Counted from the stretch's first letter, positions 18,701 through 27,664 are shown. The stretch is DNA of 64,000 nt from Ktedonobacter sp. SOSP1-85 (GCF_016587415.1 NZ_BNJI01000001.1:3139501-3203500), one strand, 5' to 3'. Numbers and translations: made by a program. The notes: generated by a model from the letters alone, not told the origin.

Positions 18701-19672
18701 GCGCAGCAACTCACTCAACTCGCTCACGCGCTTCTCCAACGCGGGCAGTTCCTCCTGCTCACGGCGCTCCAGTTCGGTTAGCTGGCGCTCCAGCTCTGGA
18801 ATCTCATGCCGGGCCTCGGCAATGCCATCATAGGCTGAGATGATTTCTGCCAGCGTCGTATCAGCACGGCGCAACTGTTGCACACGATGCTGACGCATTT
18901 TGTGCTCACCGCGCTGCTTCTGGATATCTTTAAGCGCGGTCTCCTCCTCGGCAATTTCGGTCTCCTGGGTCTGGATCTCGTCCAGACTCTCATGGATCGT
19001 GACAGCATCCAGAGCCAGTTCTACCTCGCCAAGCTGTTTGCTCACCTCGGGGATACGCGCCTGCATCTCAGCAAGCTGTAGGCGTTCGCGACTGACCTGG
19101 AGTGCCTGCTCATCTTCCGGGAGAACTTTGAAGCGCTCGCCGAGAGTGGCCAGTTGTTCCAGGCCAAGCAGGTGGCGAACCGTCTCTTCGCGCTCGGCTC
19201 CACTCAAATCCTCAAGGCGAGTCAGGCCTTTCTGCTCCACCAGGCAGGAGTTACGTAACGTCTCACCATTGATCTGGCCCAGTTCCGCAACAATGCGGGC
19301 ATTGGCCTCGCTTAAATCAGTGATCTCATCGCCTTGCGTCACTCCGCCCCGGCTTACCAGCAGGCGAACCTGTTGTCCCTGGCCGCGCTCCAGGATGCGC
19401 GTCATGCTCACATTGGTCGTACCAATGGAGAAGGAGAGCGAGACAGTCGCACGCGGTGAACCATAGGAAATTAAATCATCGAGGACGCGCTTCTTTTTGC
19501 GGTCAGAGGCCATTGGCTCGCCATAGAGAGCAAAGTAAATACTTTCGAGTAGCGCCGACTTGCCAGATTCATTAGGTCCCTGAATCAGGATACTACCTCG
19601 CTGAGGGAAATGAATATTTACCTCGCGCAAGAGGCGGAACCGCTCGACCGTTAAATGCTTCAGGATAATCAT
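15782..19672 (-). CDS. SbcC/Rad50-like (YhaN-type) ATPase with a membrane hairpin in its coiled coil
   Basis: A 1296-residue SMC-like ATPase. Walker A GPNESGKS lies at 32-39, the ABC signature ALSGGTADQLSLALRL near 1155 and Walker B GFVLLDEPLSSFD near 1188, with long coiled coils between them. The middle holds two adjacent hydrophobic helices (about 525-575, LLLLGSGGAFIVALGFALWAIF and VISGVIALLLVGAFAWGW), as in the Bacillus YhaN type rather than cytosolic SbcC; no Rad50 zinc hook CxxC was seen. The ATG at 19672 has GGAG in front; a TTG seven codons upstream is less likely. It is downstream of its probable nuclease partner by about 70 nt. Likely role: ATP-driven DNA end processing close to the membrane. 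Confidence 0.82.
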   Translation of the reverse strand: MIILKHLTVERFRLLREVNIHFPQRGSILIQGPNESGKSALLESIYFALYGEPMASDRKKKRVLDDLISYGSPRATVSLSFSIGTTNVSMTRILERGQGQQVRLLVSRGGVTQGDEITDLSEANARIVAELGQINGETLRNSCLVEQKGLTRLEDLSGAEREETVRHLLGLEQLATLGERFKVLPEDEQALQVSRERLQLAEMQARIPEVSKQLGEVELALDAVTIHESLDEIQTQETEIAEEETALKDIQKQRGEHKMRQHRVQQLRRADTTLAEIISAYDGIAEARHEIPELERQLTELERREQEELPALEKRVSELSELLRSFGTLQRMSNDLLSVVDTIKEQEQQQKEHETVRGDLKGIEVQVGNARERLLQAQQSLQDLEDRRRINRPRLEARLERLHTLASRLAELRRLEQKYLRSLEEKKYAAQNTLQIEQLSRSLRDAQRELDNIEAEAHQLQQQAEELEKRWRMLSMRRHLEEWQRLKGLSQGLAQAEKHVHEAYRHQEKLNHLAMDARSSVTRYRLLLLGSGGAFIVALGFALWAIFSQGNVLVGVISGVIALLLVGAFAWGWQKQSQAHEEATEADRQMQDAISKVGMMVAARETAIRMGGSPESLAQVEREIQTLGGTIPISLEDAHHMLHQIRDEGESLADIQKRAQGRREEANGARNRANLAGEAVNKLRQERALLEEQRRKAGWDRLEERILKELSAVQLMHQEITLLAGQEGLPLPSVNERLQGAEPGTVTPFIGLSTPEDLANTGVPELESLVEGNIKDTEREMASLDGKLDMITNLAAQVKIHQEALDVLLERQRTISARNTQFMANSPAQQLERTREQQFALKQALQSLNNSLRQRVSALGITFGQAPVSNAELAARKKLEELHISLGNKYTLQERLNKYTKQLRELQDLLAEHYKQLAKYSNTLGSWIVPPNPFAEALSALRERCAEELKETNEQTLARDKERLDGREGAAKAKIALCKQEILNIQERIHTLLEQLKRPEPGSLALEDIVAIWPLLADYKAEERPELEEKRDTFAQELQDLERQELELSEKLQTGRLSLDLDETRQQAEQQERSYQIKYHGQRMINELYQRVLQKVVPRTQHYMQQILPLLTSGRYHDVHLTTDDEEGTISGGPVRVNVWEAAAGEYIPRSALSGGTADQLSLALRLAFSIAALPQDEPVVPGFVLLDEPLSSFDHTRAQALVDVITSEVLSTHFEQIVLISHSSAFDPAMFPYHLYMNNGLVVESNLPVVPSLATVAVSEDTLASSDLTSELEYEEDEDLLGATQVVAAVRPPKK

Positions 19673-19743
19673 GGATACAACTCCGTTCGCCAAGCCCTTA
19701 CCAGATCATCGACGAGACGCACCTGGTAGACCCCGGACACCAT

Positions 19744-21042
19744 CTACCTTTTTACCTCATCCATCGCTTGCAATAATTCATGCTTCGTATATTGTAGTGC
19801 TTTTTTCTCTTGCTCAGCAGATGCCGCGGCAATCCATTCGTCGGCCAGGGTCACCAGCTCTGTACGCAGTGAAAGGCGCGCCCCTTCTTCAACAGGAGAG
19901 GTCTCTTGCTCAGGCAAAACGGTAAGAGAGCTATCATCGATTGCCAGGGCGAAACAATGCTCCTCGCCCGTGCGCCGAATCTGATTCAGGTCCAAATCGT
20001 GAAACTGACGGCGCGAGAGCTGGCCCTCCAGGCGAACCTGCAACATAGTATCGTCACCATACAAGGGACGCAGGCGTTCAAGAATCAAAGTGGTGGGAGA
20101 AACAGCCTGGGTTTCATCTCCATTCTGTTCCAGCCATAGTTCATTCGTATGCAAGACCAGACGCTTGAACTGAAGTGCCTCGAGTGAGGGAATATGGTTA
20201 CACCAACGGATCCCATCGGCGGCAATGCCCATAAAGACAAAGCCGGGTGTCTGCTCAGGGCTAGTAAAGTCCACATGCTGCGTAGCACCGGCCACCACCA
20301 GTTCAGAATGAGCCATGCGCATACGTGTATGTCCGTGGTGATATCCGGCGAGAATATATTTAAACATGGATAGGTTCGCGATACTCTCGCGGCTCACGCT
20401 GGCACGCACATCCAGGAGCGAGGAGTTCACGCCCAGGCCCTCTACTGGTGCATGCAAAAGTAAGATCGGTATGTCTGCTGCCTCAATATCGGGACGCACA
20501 TAGATATTCGTCAGGGGATCACCACTCTGGCCAGCTAACGCGCCGATACCTGCAATACCAACGCGCACGCCATGCACATCAATGAGTTCTGATTCCAGCC
20601 GTTCTCCAGCTTTGAGGGCGGGCGGAATATAATGCAGGGCTCCCAGGCGCGCAAAGCTGCTCTGAGGGGCGGGCGTGGACCCGGTCAATGGAGTATCATG
20701 CGTTCCCCCCAGCGCAAAAGTGCGTATGCCTGCCTGTTTAAGTTGGGCAAGACGCTCAGCCACAAAACTGCGATCTTGCTCATCAGGGCTCGGTGTATCG
20801 AAGAGGTCGCCCGCCTGAATAAACAGGTCGACTCCCTGCACGATAGCAAAATCCGTCGCCTGCTGGAAGGCCTGGCGCAGCCGCAGCTGGCGCTCTTCAC
20901 GCCTACGAGGCTGCTGTCCAAAGGCGGAATAGCCCAGGTGGTTATCAGCGGTCACAACCAGGGTCACGATATCGCTTTGCTTCTTTTCTAACACGTTTGA
21001 CTCTTGCGTCTTCTTTTGCTGTTGTGTAGATTTCTCCGCCAT
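19744..21042 (-). CDS. SbcD/YhaO-type DNA repair exonuclease
   Basis: A 432-residue metallophosphoesterase of the SbcD/Mre11 type. Metal-binding motifs are ADNHLGY near residue 33, AGDLFDTPSPDE near 77, GGTHD (Thr in place of the usual Asn of GNHD), LLLHAPVEG, and the GYHHGH stretch. It stands first in a two-gene unit with the YhaN-like ATPase, as in yhaO-yhaN. The pair should act like SbcCD in trimming blocked or hairpin DNA ends. Confidence 0.85.
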   Translation of the reverse strand: MAEKSTQQQKKTQESNVLEKKQSDIVTLVVTADNHLGYSAFGQQPRRREERQLRLRQAFQQATDFAIVQGVDLFIQAGDLFDTPSPDEQDRSFVAERLAQLKQAGIRTFALGGTHDTPLTGSTPAPQSSFARLGALHYIPPALKAGERLESELIDVHGVRVGIAGIGALAGQSGDPLTNIYVRPDIEAADIPILLLHAPVEGLGVNSSLLDVRASVSRESIANLSMFKYILAGYHHGHTRMRMAHSELVVAGATQHVDFTSPEQTPGFVFMGIAADGIRWCNHIPSLEALQFKRLVLHTNELWLEQNGDETQAVSPTTLILERLRPLYGDDTMLQVRLEGQLSRRQFHDLDLNQIRRTGEEHCFALAIDDSSLTVLPEQETSPVEEGARLSLRTELVTLADEWIAAASAEQEKKALQYTKHELLQAMDEVKR

Positions 21043-21616
21043 TTTTCGTCACTTCCAGATGCTATGCATGAAGGGCTTTATCCACTAATAAAGAAACACA
21101 GTATGAGTATCCTTTTCTCAGAGTATCAAGCTGAGTCTATCACAAAAGAGTGCGATACCAAACGAAATAGGAGGGAAACAGGGACTAATTGGGGAATAGC
21201 ATTGTCTACGTTCTCCCTCTAGAAAAGGCTAAAGAAAAGAACGCGCCAGCGTACGCAAGGGGCATTATGCTAGCCAAAAGTACCTTTTTTGCAGGTGTAC
21301 ATAGACACCACTCAAAGCTACGTATTAAGATGTGACATATTCACACATGTAACGATTGGTTGAATAGAAACGAGAAGAGCGGTCGGAACAAGGCCTACCT
21401 TGCGTCTTCTATGCAGTAGGTAGTCATTACTTCCTGGAAGTACAGGTTGTATATCAAAGCCTATCGTTTTCTCTCGTTTTCTATGGACTACCTCTCGAAA
21501 ACCTGAGCGCGAAGCGCTAGCCACGGCTGTGGCGTTGGTTTTCGCATAAGTAGGTGATGGTGATCTTCGCGGTTACCAGGCAGAGGGTACATTTCACCTG
21601 TAGGTGGGAGAGCAAC
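21043..21616. other. Divergent intergenic region with class A fold
   Basis: About 570 nt between the leftward yhaO-like gene and the rightward HD-GYP gene. It holds the three-way-junction element listed separately, near the HD-GYP start. No open frame with coding character was recognised in the rest. Confidence 0.5.
21496..21550 (+). repeat. Three-way-junction element, class A copy 1
   Basis: Outer stem CGAAAACC with GGTTTTCG encloses an inner hairpin TGAGCGC-GAA-GCGCTAG and a second hairpin CCAC-GGCT-GTGG, followed by TT and the outer 3' arm, then ATAAG. The constant parts (ACCTGAGC, GCTAG, TTGG, ATAAG) recur at 52765 and 54681 with different outer stems. Confidence 0.6.
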
Positions 21617-22297
21617 GTGGTGGACGCTAAACAGATAACAAAAGATCAAGAGACGAGAAAAGTACTTCTTTCATTTGCTCAAAGTATTCAAGAGCGTGAC
21701 ATCGTGACCTATGAGCACTCCCGGCGCGTAGCAACATATGCCTCGCGCCTGGCTCGCCACCTAGGGTGGAGTAGGCGCGAGGCACGTGACCTGGCCCTTG
21801 CGGCCCTGGTACATGATTTGGGTAAAACCTGGATCGCCAATGATATCCTCAATAAATCAGCGGCCCTATCAGAGGAAGAGCGTCGCAAGATGGAGCGCCA
21901 TCCTCTCATTGGCGCACGCATTCTTATTGGTTGCGATATCCATCCCTTCTATGTAGAGGCGGTCCTGCATCATCACGAAGCCTGGGATGGGCATGGCTAT
22001 CCTGTGGGACTTAAAGGGGAAGAGATACCTCTGAGTGCGCGTATCCTGACGGTCGCGGACGTCTATGATGTCTTAACCTCTCAGCGCCCCTACAAGGCGC
22101 CGCTCTCAAACGACGCCGCGCGCGAACGGCTCCTGCAAGCCTCTGGAGCAAGCTTTGACCCCATGATCATCCGCGCTTTTCTCCACCTGCTAGACAATAC
22201 ACCAGGTTTTCCAGTGCGCCAGAATCTGTGCGGTATGCCGCAAACCGAGGACCTGGAACTCATGCTCTCGCCACAAACCTTTTTAACGGGGGCTTGA
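21617..22297 (+). CDS. HD-GYP domain protein (probable c-di-GMP phosphodiesterase)
   Basis: About 226 residues, nearly all one HD-GYP domain: HSRRVATYASRLA, the metal-binding HD in LVHDLGK, HPLIGARIL, HHHEAWDGHGYPVGLKGEEIPLSARILTVADVYDVLTS and RPYK. The GYP triplet is present in GHGYP. Relatives hydrolyse cyclic di-GMP to GMP; no sensory domain is attached. The GTG at 21617 follows GGGAG at good spacing. An ATG at 21554 in the same frame would add 21 residues read through the region after the class A fold. Confidence 0.82.
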   Translation: MVDAKQITKDQETRKVLLSFAQSIQERDIVTYEHSRRVATYASRLARHLGWSRREARDLALAALVHDLGKTWIANDILNKSAALSEEERRKMERHPLIGARILIGCDIHPFYVEAVLHHHEAWDGHGYPVGLKGEEIPLSARILTVADVYDVLTSQRPYKAPLSNDAARERLLQASGASFDPMIIRAFLHLLDNTPGFPVRQNLCGMPQTEDLELMLSPQTFLTGA

Positions 22298-22355
22298 TTT
22301 CTAGGATAGAAAGATAAGGTTTGAGCCTGGACGTTGTTCGGGTTCAAACTCATCT

Positions 22356-23249
22356 TTAGGAACGTAAAGCCCCGTGTATGAGACCCCATTTCTTGATGAG
22401 ACGATTATAGGTACCATCCTTCCGCAGTGTATCTAGCACGACCTGTATCAAATGTCCCAGGTTTACGCTCTCTTTGCGTACAGCGATTCCCTCCATTGTG
22501 ACGTTGAGAATGGGACCCACCTGCTGCACGAGGTTAGCATATTTCATAGCATAAAAATCGACCTGCGGCAGATCCTGAAATGTAGCCTCTACACGCTTTT
22601 GGGTCAGGGCATCAATGAATGTATCGGGCGGAGAGATATATGTAAGCCTGATCGATGCCTGCCCGGCTTCAACGCAACTGGCACTGGTCAATTCAAGATC
22701 GCTCTGCTCAAGAGAATTCTGGACGACGCCCACGCTTCTGCCACACAAATCATTAAGTGTAGCAATCTGCAAAGGATTGCCTCGTGGCACCAAAAGGGCC
22801 TCTCCTCCCTTAAAGTAAGGAACAAAATTCACCCTTGCCTGGAGGGTATCAGAGATAGGTATCGCGGCGATAGCTACATCCACCTCTCCCTGCGTAACTG
22901 CATCAGGCAGCGTTTTGTACTCCATGTTTGTAATAGAGACCTTCACCCCCAGGCGATGCGCAATTTCAGTAATCAGATCGATATCGAAGCCCATTGGACG
23001 CTGAGATGCCGAGTCAAGAAAGGCCTGTGGCGGATACTGCAAATAGCTGCCCACTGTTAACACCCCTGGTTGAATCAGGTCAGGAGAGGCCTGTGGTAGT
23101 GGCGAACTCAGGTGGGAGGGTGGCTTTCCATTATTGGGTGCGGGGAGAGCGACGCCGCTACACGCGCTTATAGAGAGCACGATCACCAGGCAGCTCCACA
23201 TACAGAGCCACAAAAGCCAGCCTTGATTGAAGCGGGAGCGGTACACCAA
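22356..23249 (-). CDS. Extracellular solute-binding lipoprotein (family 3, amino-acid type)
   Basis: A 297-residue exported lipoprotein. A signal peptide (WLLWLCMWSCLVIVLSISAC) ends in the lipobox SISAC, so Cys30 should carry the lipid. The mature protein is a type 3 periplasmic-binding fold: GVLTVGSYLQYPPQAF, GFDIDLITEIAHRLGV, QGEVDVAIAAIPIS, LCGRSVGVVQNS and a C-terminal LRKDGTYNRLIKKWG. Such proteins capture polar amino acids for ABC importers. No permease or ATPase gene is adjacent, so it may pair with a transporter elsewhere. Confidence 0.85.
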   Translation of the reverse strand: MVYRSRFNQGWLLWLCMWSCLVIVLSISACSGVALPAPNNGKPPSHLSSPLPQASPDLIQPGVLTVGSYLQYPPQAFLDSASQRPMGFDIDLITEIAHRLGVKVSITNMEYKTLPDAVTQGEVDVAIAAIPISDTLQARVNFVPYFKGGEALLVPRGNPLQIATLNDLCGRSVGVVQNSLEQSDLELTSASCVEAGQASIRLTYISPPDTFIDALTQKRVEATFQDLPQVDFYAMKYANLVQQVGPILNVTMEGIAVRKESVNLGHLIQVVLDTLRKDGTYNRLIKKWGLIHGALRS

Positions 23250-23778
23250 TCATTATCTCCTCTTTAAAAAGCCCAGAATATCTCCACAAGAAGGTGTACT
23301 AAATACACATATTAACACTACGTTTAAAAAAGCATCTTGTATCACACCTATTTGCATAACAAATCGTCTCAGCGATGCATGGCAAGCAAAAGTTTACAAA
23401 ATTTTATGTCCTTTACATTCTCAACAAACACAGAAAGCTTGTATATATACTCATCTGTAAAGACAGACGCAATGATAAGCTCTCGACTTCTGCACATTTT
23501 CCTCCCACTTATCCACAAAAATTGTGGATAAGTGGATAATTATCTGAATAACCCCCTTTTGGAAGAACACAAACGTTTCTCCATTGTCCACATTTCACCT
23601 TTATAGATCGAACTTCTCCGCAACGATCACGCTTTATTGCATATTTCTGGCAAGAAATAAGAGTTATCCACATTTTTTGTGGATAAGCTAGAACAATCGC
23701 AACCTGCTTTGTACTACATGTGGGGAATACTCCTAAAAAATAGGCACTTATCCACAAGTTATCCACAGGTTATCCACA

Positions 23779-24680
23779 TCTTTGCGCATTTTTCATACAA
23801 TACGATATAGCGCTAGAGTTATCCACAACGGTTGTGGACAACTTATCCACACCATCCACACAAGCGGGCTGTAATTGTGGATTTTTCCACAACACCACAA
23901 CAGAGTTATCCACAGGTTATCCACATTTTCACGGCATTTTCACACAATACGATATAACGTTAGATTTATCCACATTTTATGTGGATAAGTTATCCACAAG
24001 TTATCCACAAGACACAGAACCCGGAATTTTTTTCAAAGTTATCCACAACGATTGTGGATAACTTATCCACAAGTTATCCACCGTTCACGGCATTTTCACA
24101 CAATACGATATAGCGCTAGACTTATCCACATTTTGTGTGGATAACTTATCCACACTATCCACACAAACAAGCTGTAATTGTGGATTTTTCCGCAGAAGAA
24201 TGAACAAAGATGAAAGAGTTATCCACAAGGCGAGCGGCGTTTTTAAGTTATCCACAATCGTTGTGGATAACTTATCCACAAAGCGAGCAGTATTTTTTGA
24301 GTTATCCACAATCGTTGTGGATAACTTATCCACATTTCCACAATACCATCCATTGAAGTATGCGCATCTAAGACTTATCCACAATCAATGTGGATAAGTT
24401 ATCCACAAGTTATCCACAAGACACAGAACCTGGAATTTTTTTCAAAGTTATCCACAATCAATGTGGATAAGTTATCCACAAGTTATCCACAAGACACAGA
24501 ACCTGGAATTTTTTTCAAAGTTATCCACAATCAATGTGGATAAGTTATCCACAAGTTATCCACCGTTCACGGCATTTTCACACAATACGATATAGCGCTA
24601 GAGTTATCCACATAAAATGTGGATAACTTATCCACACTATCCACACAAGCAGGCTGTAATTGTGGATTTTTCCACAGCAC
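23779..24680 (+). repeat. Dispersed spacer modules within the DnaA-box array
   Basis: The box-free spacer CACAATACGATATAGCGC, preceded by GCATTTTC, occurs at about 23790, 23935, 24090 and 24575 with small differences. A second spacer, GGCTGTAATTGTGGATTTTT or a near copy of it, follows at about 23868, 24170 and 24652. The order of boxes and spacers around 23980-24190 is repeated around 24465-24680, so the array grew by segmental duplication. Confidence 0.75.
24375..24565 (+). repeat. 73-bp tandem repeat within the DnaA-box array
   Basis: A 73-bp unit starts at 24375, 24448 and, partly, 24521. Each unit has a face-to-face box pair, two head-to-tail boxes and the spacer GACACAGAACCTGG followed by AATTTTTTTCAA. 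A related single copy with ACCCGG lies near 24010. Confidence 0.85.
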
Positions 24681-25044
24681 AATTTTATGCATTCCTAATT
24701 AGTGATATATTTACGTGAAAGGAATGTCAGAAACAGGAGTTATCCACATAAAATGTGGATAACTTATCCACATTTCCACAATTCGGTGGATAACTTACGG
24801 AGTTTATCCACAAAGGGTGTGGATAACTTATCCACAATCCTCCAGCACCCTCTTTAGAAGTGAGTTTTATCCACAAGGTTATCCACAGGTTATCCACAGG
24901 TTATCCACCTTTTTTTGGCCTTTTTGCCACTATGTGGATAAGTTATCCACATAGTTTGGAGCCGCTTGTGAAGGGGTTTTATACATATATTAGGGGCGAG
25001 AGACAATGATAGGAAACCAAAAGTTATCCACTTATCCACATCCC

Positions 25045-25121
25045 CTACTACTGCTATCTAATATATTTTTTAAAAATAAAATAAATATAATAGTAGTTAG
25101 GGTTGTGGAAAATGTGGATAA
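25045..25121 (-). promoter_or_regulatory. Candidate DNA unwinding element with DnaA-trio
   Basis: Read on the minus strand: an exact DnaA box (25113-25121), an adjoining variant box TTTTCCACA (25104-25112), then ACCC, then TAACTACTATTATATTTATT and an A/T-only run. This is the order of the Bacillus basal origin unwinding region: tandem boxes, short GC cluster, then DnaA-trio triplets (complement 3'-GAT-GAT-AAT). The strand would open leftward through about 25050-25095. Confidence 0.65.
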
Positions 25122-25243
25122 CTTTGAGTTATTCAAGAAACACAAGAAAGAAAAGTGGATTTTTTTGTCACCTGGTAGAGTCAGAGATCGTCTATAGAAT
25201 GGATGTTCTGTTAAGTGACTAAGAGAGAGCGGCGTTTTTATTT

Positions 25244-25271
25244 TTGTATGGCCTTGTACCCGTGTTAGAAT
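25244..25271 (+). promoter_or_regulatory. Candidate promoter of dnaG
   Basis: TTGTAT, a 16-nt spacer and an extended -10 (TGT before TAGAAT). It lies about 210 nt upstream of dnaG, leaving a leader in which I see no known riboswitch. Confidence 0.4.
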
Positions 25272-25478
25272 AATCTTAAGCCAGGAATATACACTCTCCA
25301 GGTCACACCCCCTGGTCGGTTACATCTATGGCACACATGTTTGCAGTGCGCTATCTTCATGCTGTAGAATACCTGGGCACTATTACTTACCCACCTCTTA
25401 AGCTATGTGCCACTATTTTCTCTGTGATGACCCGTTATATGTTTTGTAAGAGCAACATCTATCTTTGAGGGCCAGGAA

Positions 25479-27664
25479 ATGACATCTATTATCGAAACTA
25501 TCAAGGCTAAAGTTGACGTAGCCGAAGAGATCAGCCTGGTTGTTGCACTACACAAATCAGGAAAGACCTTGAAAGGGCTCTGCCCGTTTCACAACGAGCG
25601 GACGCCTTCGTTCTATGTCTTTCCAGAGACTCAGACCTGGCGTTGCTTTGGCTGTAACGAGGGGGGAGATGTTTTCTCCTTTGTGCAAAAGCAGCAGGGC
25701 CTGGAGTTTCGCGAGACCCTGGAATACCTGGCCCAGAAGGCGGGTGTGGCGCTGGAGGAGCAGGAGAGTCATAACGCCGAGGCTTCGCGTGAGACGAGTG
25801 CGGCCAAAGAGCGCCTGCGCCAGTTGAACGAGGATGCCTTGCTCTGGTTTCACCATATGCTTCTGCGTTCGCGTGAGGCAGAGGAGGCGCGCGCATATAT
25901 CCAGAGCCGGGGTATCTCCGCGGATACCGTTATTACTTTTGGCTTGGGCTATGCACCCGACCAGTGGGATGGTTTATCGCGCTATCTGCTCAGTCGCGGT
26001 TATAGCGAGCGCGAGCTGGTTGTTGGGGGACTGGCACGTGAGCGAGAAATGGGTAGCTCTGACCGAAGTGGACGCGAGAGCGGCGAGGGAAATACAGAAA
26101 ATGGCATCTATGATTACTTTAGAAACCGAATTATCTTTCCGATACGGGATATACGGGGACGCGTGATTGGCTTTGGTGGAAGAGCACTTGGAGACGGCAA
26201 ACCCAAATATCTCAACTCGCCACAGACGTTGCTGTTTGAGAAAAATACAGTCTTATACGCCCTGGATATGGCGCGCGATGCAATAAAACAGGCCCGGCAA
26301 GTTGTTATTGTCGAAGGATATGTTGATGCCATCATTGCTCACCAATATGGTACCAGGCAAACCGTGGCCTGTATTGGTAGCGCGATCACCGAAAAGCACA
26401 TTCAGCAACTGAAGAAGATGACCAAGCAAGTAACTCTGGCGCTGGATCCTGACGCCGCGGGAAGCGCGGCGACGGAGCACGGTATCCAGGAAGCCTTGAA
26501 GGGCTTTGATCGCACCGTTGTACCTGTGCCATTGCCTGCCGGAGCCGCTGATCGTCAATGGCCGCGAGAGGGGCGCAAGGGGGGCAATAATGTACGTGAG
26601 CAGAAGGGATCCTACGCCGGCAAGCAGCAGGCACGTGGGATTATTCGCCTGGAGGAGCAGGTGGATGCGGAGATCAATGTGCTTCAGTTGCCCCTGGGTG
26701 AAGATCCTGATGAGTTTATCAGGCGTGACCATGCTGCCTGGCTCTACGCTGTCGGCCATCCGCTACCCCTGGTAGACTACTTCTTTGTCGTCAAGACAGC
26801 GGACCTGGATATTCGTGAGCCAGTGGGCAAGACCGAGGCCGCGAAACGCTTGTTGCCAGTCATTGGCATGATCAGTGATCGTATTAAGCGTGACGCCTAC
26901 ATACGCAAGCTTGCAAGGCTTATTGCTATCGATGAGCGAAGTTTGTATGCTGAATTACAACATACCCTGAGGGAACAACGGGCGACGAGTGTTACTGCAA
27001 CGTTCTCTGCTCCGTTAGACAAAAGGAACGCTGATAGTGGGAAGGGATTTGGCAAAGAACAAGCAGGGTCAGTGCTTGGAGCACCACCCATTGGAGAACA
27101 AGGCCATCCAAGCAGCGGGCAGAAGAGGGAAGCAAGGACGAATGGTCTAGTCGATGCACAGCGTCATGGTACCAGTGGTATACTTGACAGAGGTGAGGCG
27201 AATAGGCTAAAATGGGAGGACTACCTGATTGGGCTACTCCTGCAAAATCCCGGATTAAGTCCCTATGTTTATGGTATAATAGACGATGGTGACTTCGCCG
27301 GGACAGATACGCGAGAGTTGTACCACATTCTCTATTCTGTGTATCAACAACGTGCTTCTTCCCCTCACTTCAATCCTTTGATCAGTATGTGCCTGCCTCG
27401 TTATGGGACGCGCTCAATCGGGCGCGCGAATGCGTAGACATGGAGACTCCACGCGATGGAGCTGGACTGGTAAAAGAAGCGGTCCAGTGTGCGACGCGCC
27501 TGAAACGAGCAAGGCTTGTACAACTGAATACCGAATTGCAATTTCTCATACGCGAAGCCACTGCTGCTGGTGATGCACAAACGAGGAGACAGTTACAGCA
27601 GCGACTACTGGAAATTCACCGGCAGTTACACACGATTGATTCTGCAACACACCTGCAAGGCTAG
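25479..27664 (+). CDS. dnaG: DNA primase DnaG, interrupted by an apparent -1 frameshift
   Basis: Makes RNA primers on the lagging strand and binds the replicative helicase. Order: zinc-binding domain ([11 protein letters not shown] near 36, [11 protein letters not shown] near 57), RNA polymerase core, Toprim with VEGYVDAI near 277 and LDPDAAG near 322, a low-complexity insert of about 45 residues near 350-395, then the C-terminal helicase-binding region. The first frame ends at 27437 with unrelated residues after YQQRASS. The true C-terminus ([18 protein letters not shown] to [10 protein letters not shown]) continues in another frame to 27664. One extra C in the run CCCC at 27361-27364 would rejoin the frames and give about 728 residues. 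Sequencing error, mutation and recoding are all possible. Confidence 0.9.

Larger units (their letters stand above)
23509..25121. other. DnaA-box array, probable replication origin (oriC)
   Basis: By eye I count about 40 forward (TTATCCACA) and 15 reverse (TGTGGATAA) exact consensus DnaA boxes in 1.6 kb, plus single-base variants such as TTATCCACC, TTTTCCACA and TGTGGACAA. Boxes often form face-to-face pairs with 3-6 nt between them and head-to-tail pairs one base apart. No gene fits in the stretch. Flanking genes point away on both sides, with dnaG to the right. E. coli oriC and datA hold about five strong boxes each, so this density is exceptional. A chromosomal origin is the best reading; a DnaA-titration locus is the alternative. 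dnaA itself is not in the window. Confidence 0.8.

Noticed and set aside
21496..21550. Class A fold as a hammerhead or twister ribozyme
   Set aside because: The conserved catalytic strings of those ribozymes (CTGANGA with GAAA, and the twister loop motifs) are absent.
23834..24397. Short open frames in the DnaA-box array on both strands
   Set aside because: They translate the repeated boxes (LSTGYPH, VDKLST and similar) and exist only because the boxes lack stops; no ribosome-binding sites.
23509..25121. CRISPR array
   Set aside because: Repeats are a 9-bp DnaA box in both orientations at irregular spacing, and larger repeats include their spacers. No constant repeat with unique spacers and no cas genes.
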